Below are positions 31,393 to 32,884 of a stretch of 32,884 nt of DNA, piece after piece. The DNA lies in the NCBI RefSeq assembly GCF_905207245.1, contig NZ_CAJLKP010000067.1, forward strand, positions 1-32,884. The letters run 5' to 3'. How positions within the stretch are numbered: the stretch's first letter is position 1; each line of letters starts with the position of its first letter. This DNA is from an uncultured Bacteroides sp. (GTDB taxonomy: Bacteria > Bacteroidota > Bacteroidia > Bacteroidales > Bacteroidaceae). Under the pieces are notes generated by a model. The model searched no databases. It saw only the letters and a list, made by a program, of their open reading frames with translations, and was not told where the DNA came from. The translations under genes and the position numbers were made by a program.

Positions 31393-32622
31393 TCATAGTA
31401 TCCGTTGGATTTCTAATAAATTGGCAAAAATATCATTAGTTTTCTCTAGCAAACTATTCAAGAAATTATCATCAGGCGATACCCCCTCGCAAGTCTCCAA
31501 TAGTGATATACTACCTCTTTCCTCGTCAAATTCATAAATGCCAATATCATCCGGCAAGATAGATGAATCAGTCAGATATATTTCGTTTATCCTTTTCAAC
31601 ATATCACTGTTCGAACCGGCTTTCTCTTTTAGCATACCGGCTTTAACAGCTATTATCAGACCATTTATAAGACAGGAACTATGCGTTGTTATGACAAGTT
31701 TATTAGCTTCCAGCGAATTATTGAAAGCCAGTAGACTTTGCATTATCTCCCACTGTGAAGTTGGGAATAGGTTCTGTTCCGGTTCTTCCACAATATTAAT
31801 AAAAGCCGCTTTATTAAATTTTGAAGAAAGCACCGAAAGTGCAATTCTCCGCTGAGAATCCGTCAAATCTTCGTTTGCCCAAATACTGGCAACCTCCTTT
31901 TTAAAACGCTTTGCCTCATCAGCACTCATCTTTCTGAACTTACCTGCTTGATCCCTTACTGAATCAGACAAATATTGGGAAACAAGGAGTAAAGGTACAA
32001 TCGACTGAAAACCACTGGACGACTCCATTAACCGAATCCTGTAATCCTCACCTTTGACAAATACAATATCGTTCTGCTTGTTGTACTCCAGCAAAGCATG
32101 ATTTATCGGTAGGTTAAACACCCCTTTTATCGAATCCTTCGCATGTTCATATTCCTCCAAAAAGGTAAGCAGCACATCCGGAAGATCCTTTATCAAATTT
32201 GGCTTGACCATACTGATAAAACTTCTCTCCGCAGGTACATACATGATTTGTGGCAATTGATAAACATCCATACTACCAGAAACTCTCTCAATCAAAAAAT
32301 CTCCACCTGCAGTATATGTAAAGCGAAAAGATTCACCCTCATAAAATAGTTCGGTTTTATCCTTGATAAAATAATTTGTAATCCTGTGATAGGCACAATA
32401 TTTTGTTCTAAATTTAGCTGTAGTAAATTCTTCTTCTTTAAAGTCACCGCGTGTCAACACTTTCTCTATCCACAAAAAGACAGAAATTAGTTTAGCAACG
32501 GTACTCTTGCCACTTCCTTGGTTACCCACCAATATGGTTACCTTCTTTATATCAATCCAACCATTCTTAGAAAGTAAAGCCTCTTTTATCGGACCGAAAT
32601 TTTTTATTTTGATTCTACTCAT
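31393..32622 (-). CDS. OLD/RecF-like ABC ATPase (AAA_15 type)
   Basis: From the ATG at 32622 this is 409 residues. It starts MSRIKIKNFGPI, then Walker A GNQGSGKST (33-41). The ABC signature-like SSSGFQSIVPL lies near 210-220. Walker B IVEEPEQNLFP and the H-loop ITTHSS follow. This is the layout of stand-alone OLD/SMC-like ATPases found in defence modules, without a TOPRIM or nuclease domain of its own. A longer frame starts at TTG 32646, but a -7 box TAAATTTG at 32644-32651 rules it out. No partner gene is downstream; one could lie beyond the window only on the right, which is upstream. Substrate unknown. Confidence 0.86.
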   Translation of the reverse strand: MSRIKIKNFGPIKEALLSKNGWIDIKKVTILVGNQGSGKSTVAKLISVFLWIEKVLTRGDFKEEEFTTAKFRTKYCAYHRITNYFIKDKTELFYEGESFRFTYTAGGDFLIERVSGSMDVYQLPQIMYVPAERSFISMVKPNLIKDLPDVLLTFLEEYEHAKDSIKGVFNLPINHALLEYNKQNDIVFVKGEDYRIRLMESSSGFQSIVPLLLVSQYLSDSVRDQAGKFRKMSADEAKRFKKEVASIWANEDLTDSQRRIALSVLSSKFNKAAFINIVEEPEQNLFPTSQWEIMQSLLAFNNSLEANKLVITTHSSCLINGLIIAVKAGMLKEKAGSNSDMLKRINEIYLTDSSILPDDIGIYEFDEERGSISLLETCEGVSPDDNFLNSLLEKTNDIFANLLEIQRIL

Positions 32623-32643
32623 ATATTCAACGATTATATAACA

Positions 32644-32651
32644 CAAATTTA
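32644..32651 (-). promoter_or_regulatory. -7 box of the ATPase gene
   Basis: The minus strand reads TAAATTTG, a TAnnTTTG match 21 bp before the ATG at 32622. Confidence 0.5.
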
Positions 32652-32732
32652 CATAAAAACATCACTATATAAGCATACCTAATAAAAAACTTTTCATTAT
32701 TCTGGGGTTGACTAAAAAGCTCCCCCTCGAAA

Positions 32733-32769
32733 AAAAGTTCTCTCTATCCACTGATATGAGAGAACTTTT
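32733..32769. terminator. Bidirectional terminator hairpin
   Basis: AAAAGTTCTCTC and GAGAGAACTTTT pair perfectly over 12 bp around a 13-nt loop, with A/T runs on both sides. No further gene is seen from 32652 to the window end. Confidence 0.75.
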
Positions 32770-32884
32770 ATGTATATTTAGGCTACCAAACGCATAAAAT
32801 ATACTTAGTCAAAGATATGCAAAAAGTTCAATTTAAACAATATAATGAGGGTGAAATTTTATTATTCCCCGACCGTTTAGACTT

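Overview
The window looks like a chromosomal segment of a gut Bacteroides or close relative. The basis is lipoproteins with a Cys followed by acidic residues, DUF3871, DUF1735/LamG, HipA and Rpn-type proteins, and a recurring promoter box TAnnTTTG (Bacteroides -7 element), sometimes with an upstream TTTG. No database search was possible; family names come from motif recognition.

Layout. (1) 1-4.7 kb, + strand, AT-rich accessory DNA: DUF3871 protein, RadC-type JAMM protein, small serine recombinase, a very long imperfect hairpin (about 2620-2858), then two overlapping lipoprotein genes. Hairpins or terminators separate most of these genes. (2) 4.7-13.85 kb, higher-GC core block: a DUF486 gene with a truncated duplicate, ttcA-type tRNA thiolase, a TPR/PD40-nfeD-floA membrane operon, nucleoside phosphorylase, hybrid histidine kinase and mnmE. 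Two intergenic palindromic repeats of different families lie here. (3) 13.85-16.8 kb: directly after the mnmE 3' end, a translationally coupled HTH protein and tyrosine recombinase, then an orphan winged-helix regulator. (4) 16.8-27 kb, a gene graveyard and insertion hot spot: hipB/hipA remnants with nonsense codons, a decayed DUF1735-LamG surface protein, an intact Rpn-type nuclease, an OmpA-like pseudogene, an AAA/DUF4143 ATPase gene with a 23-bp-phased repeat array at its promoter, an IS3 remnant, a frameshifted AbiEi-type antitoxin with a symmetric operator, a run of palindromes, and another frameshifted pseudogene. (5) 27-32.9 kb: an intact hipB-hipA pair bracketed by matching palindromes, two adjacent metallophosphoesterases, a small ORF with a good promoter, and an OLD/RecF-like ATPase.

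Strongest discovery. At 20781-22916 a 2,136-bp unit is bounded by two direct copies (124/125 identical) of a 125-bp MITE-like repeat with terminal inverted repeats. It is flanked on both sides by AAAGCTTT. Removing the unit and one AAAGCTTT joins the two flanks into one continuous reading frame of an OmpA-like gene. This reads as a composite transposition event with an 8-bp target duplication. Its cargo is a two-gene operon I cannot assign (a one-TM protein plus a basic soluble protein) and a 43-aa basic ORF. No transposase is inside, so it would be mobilised in trans. The cargo pair is the best candidate here for an undescribed system; its function is unknown.
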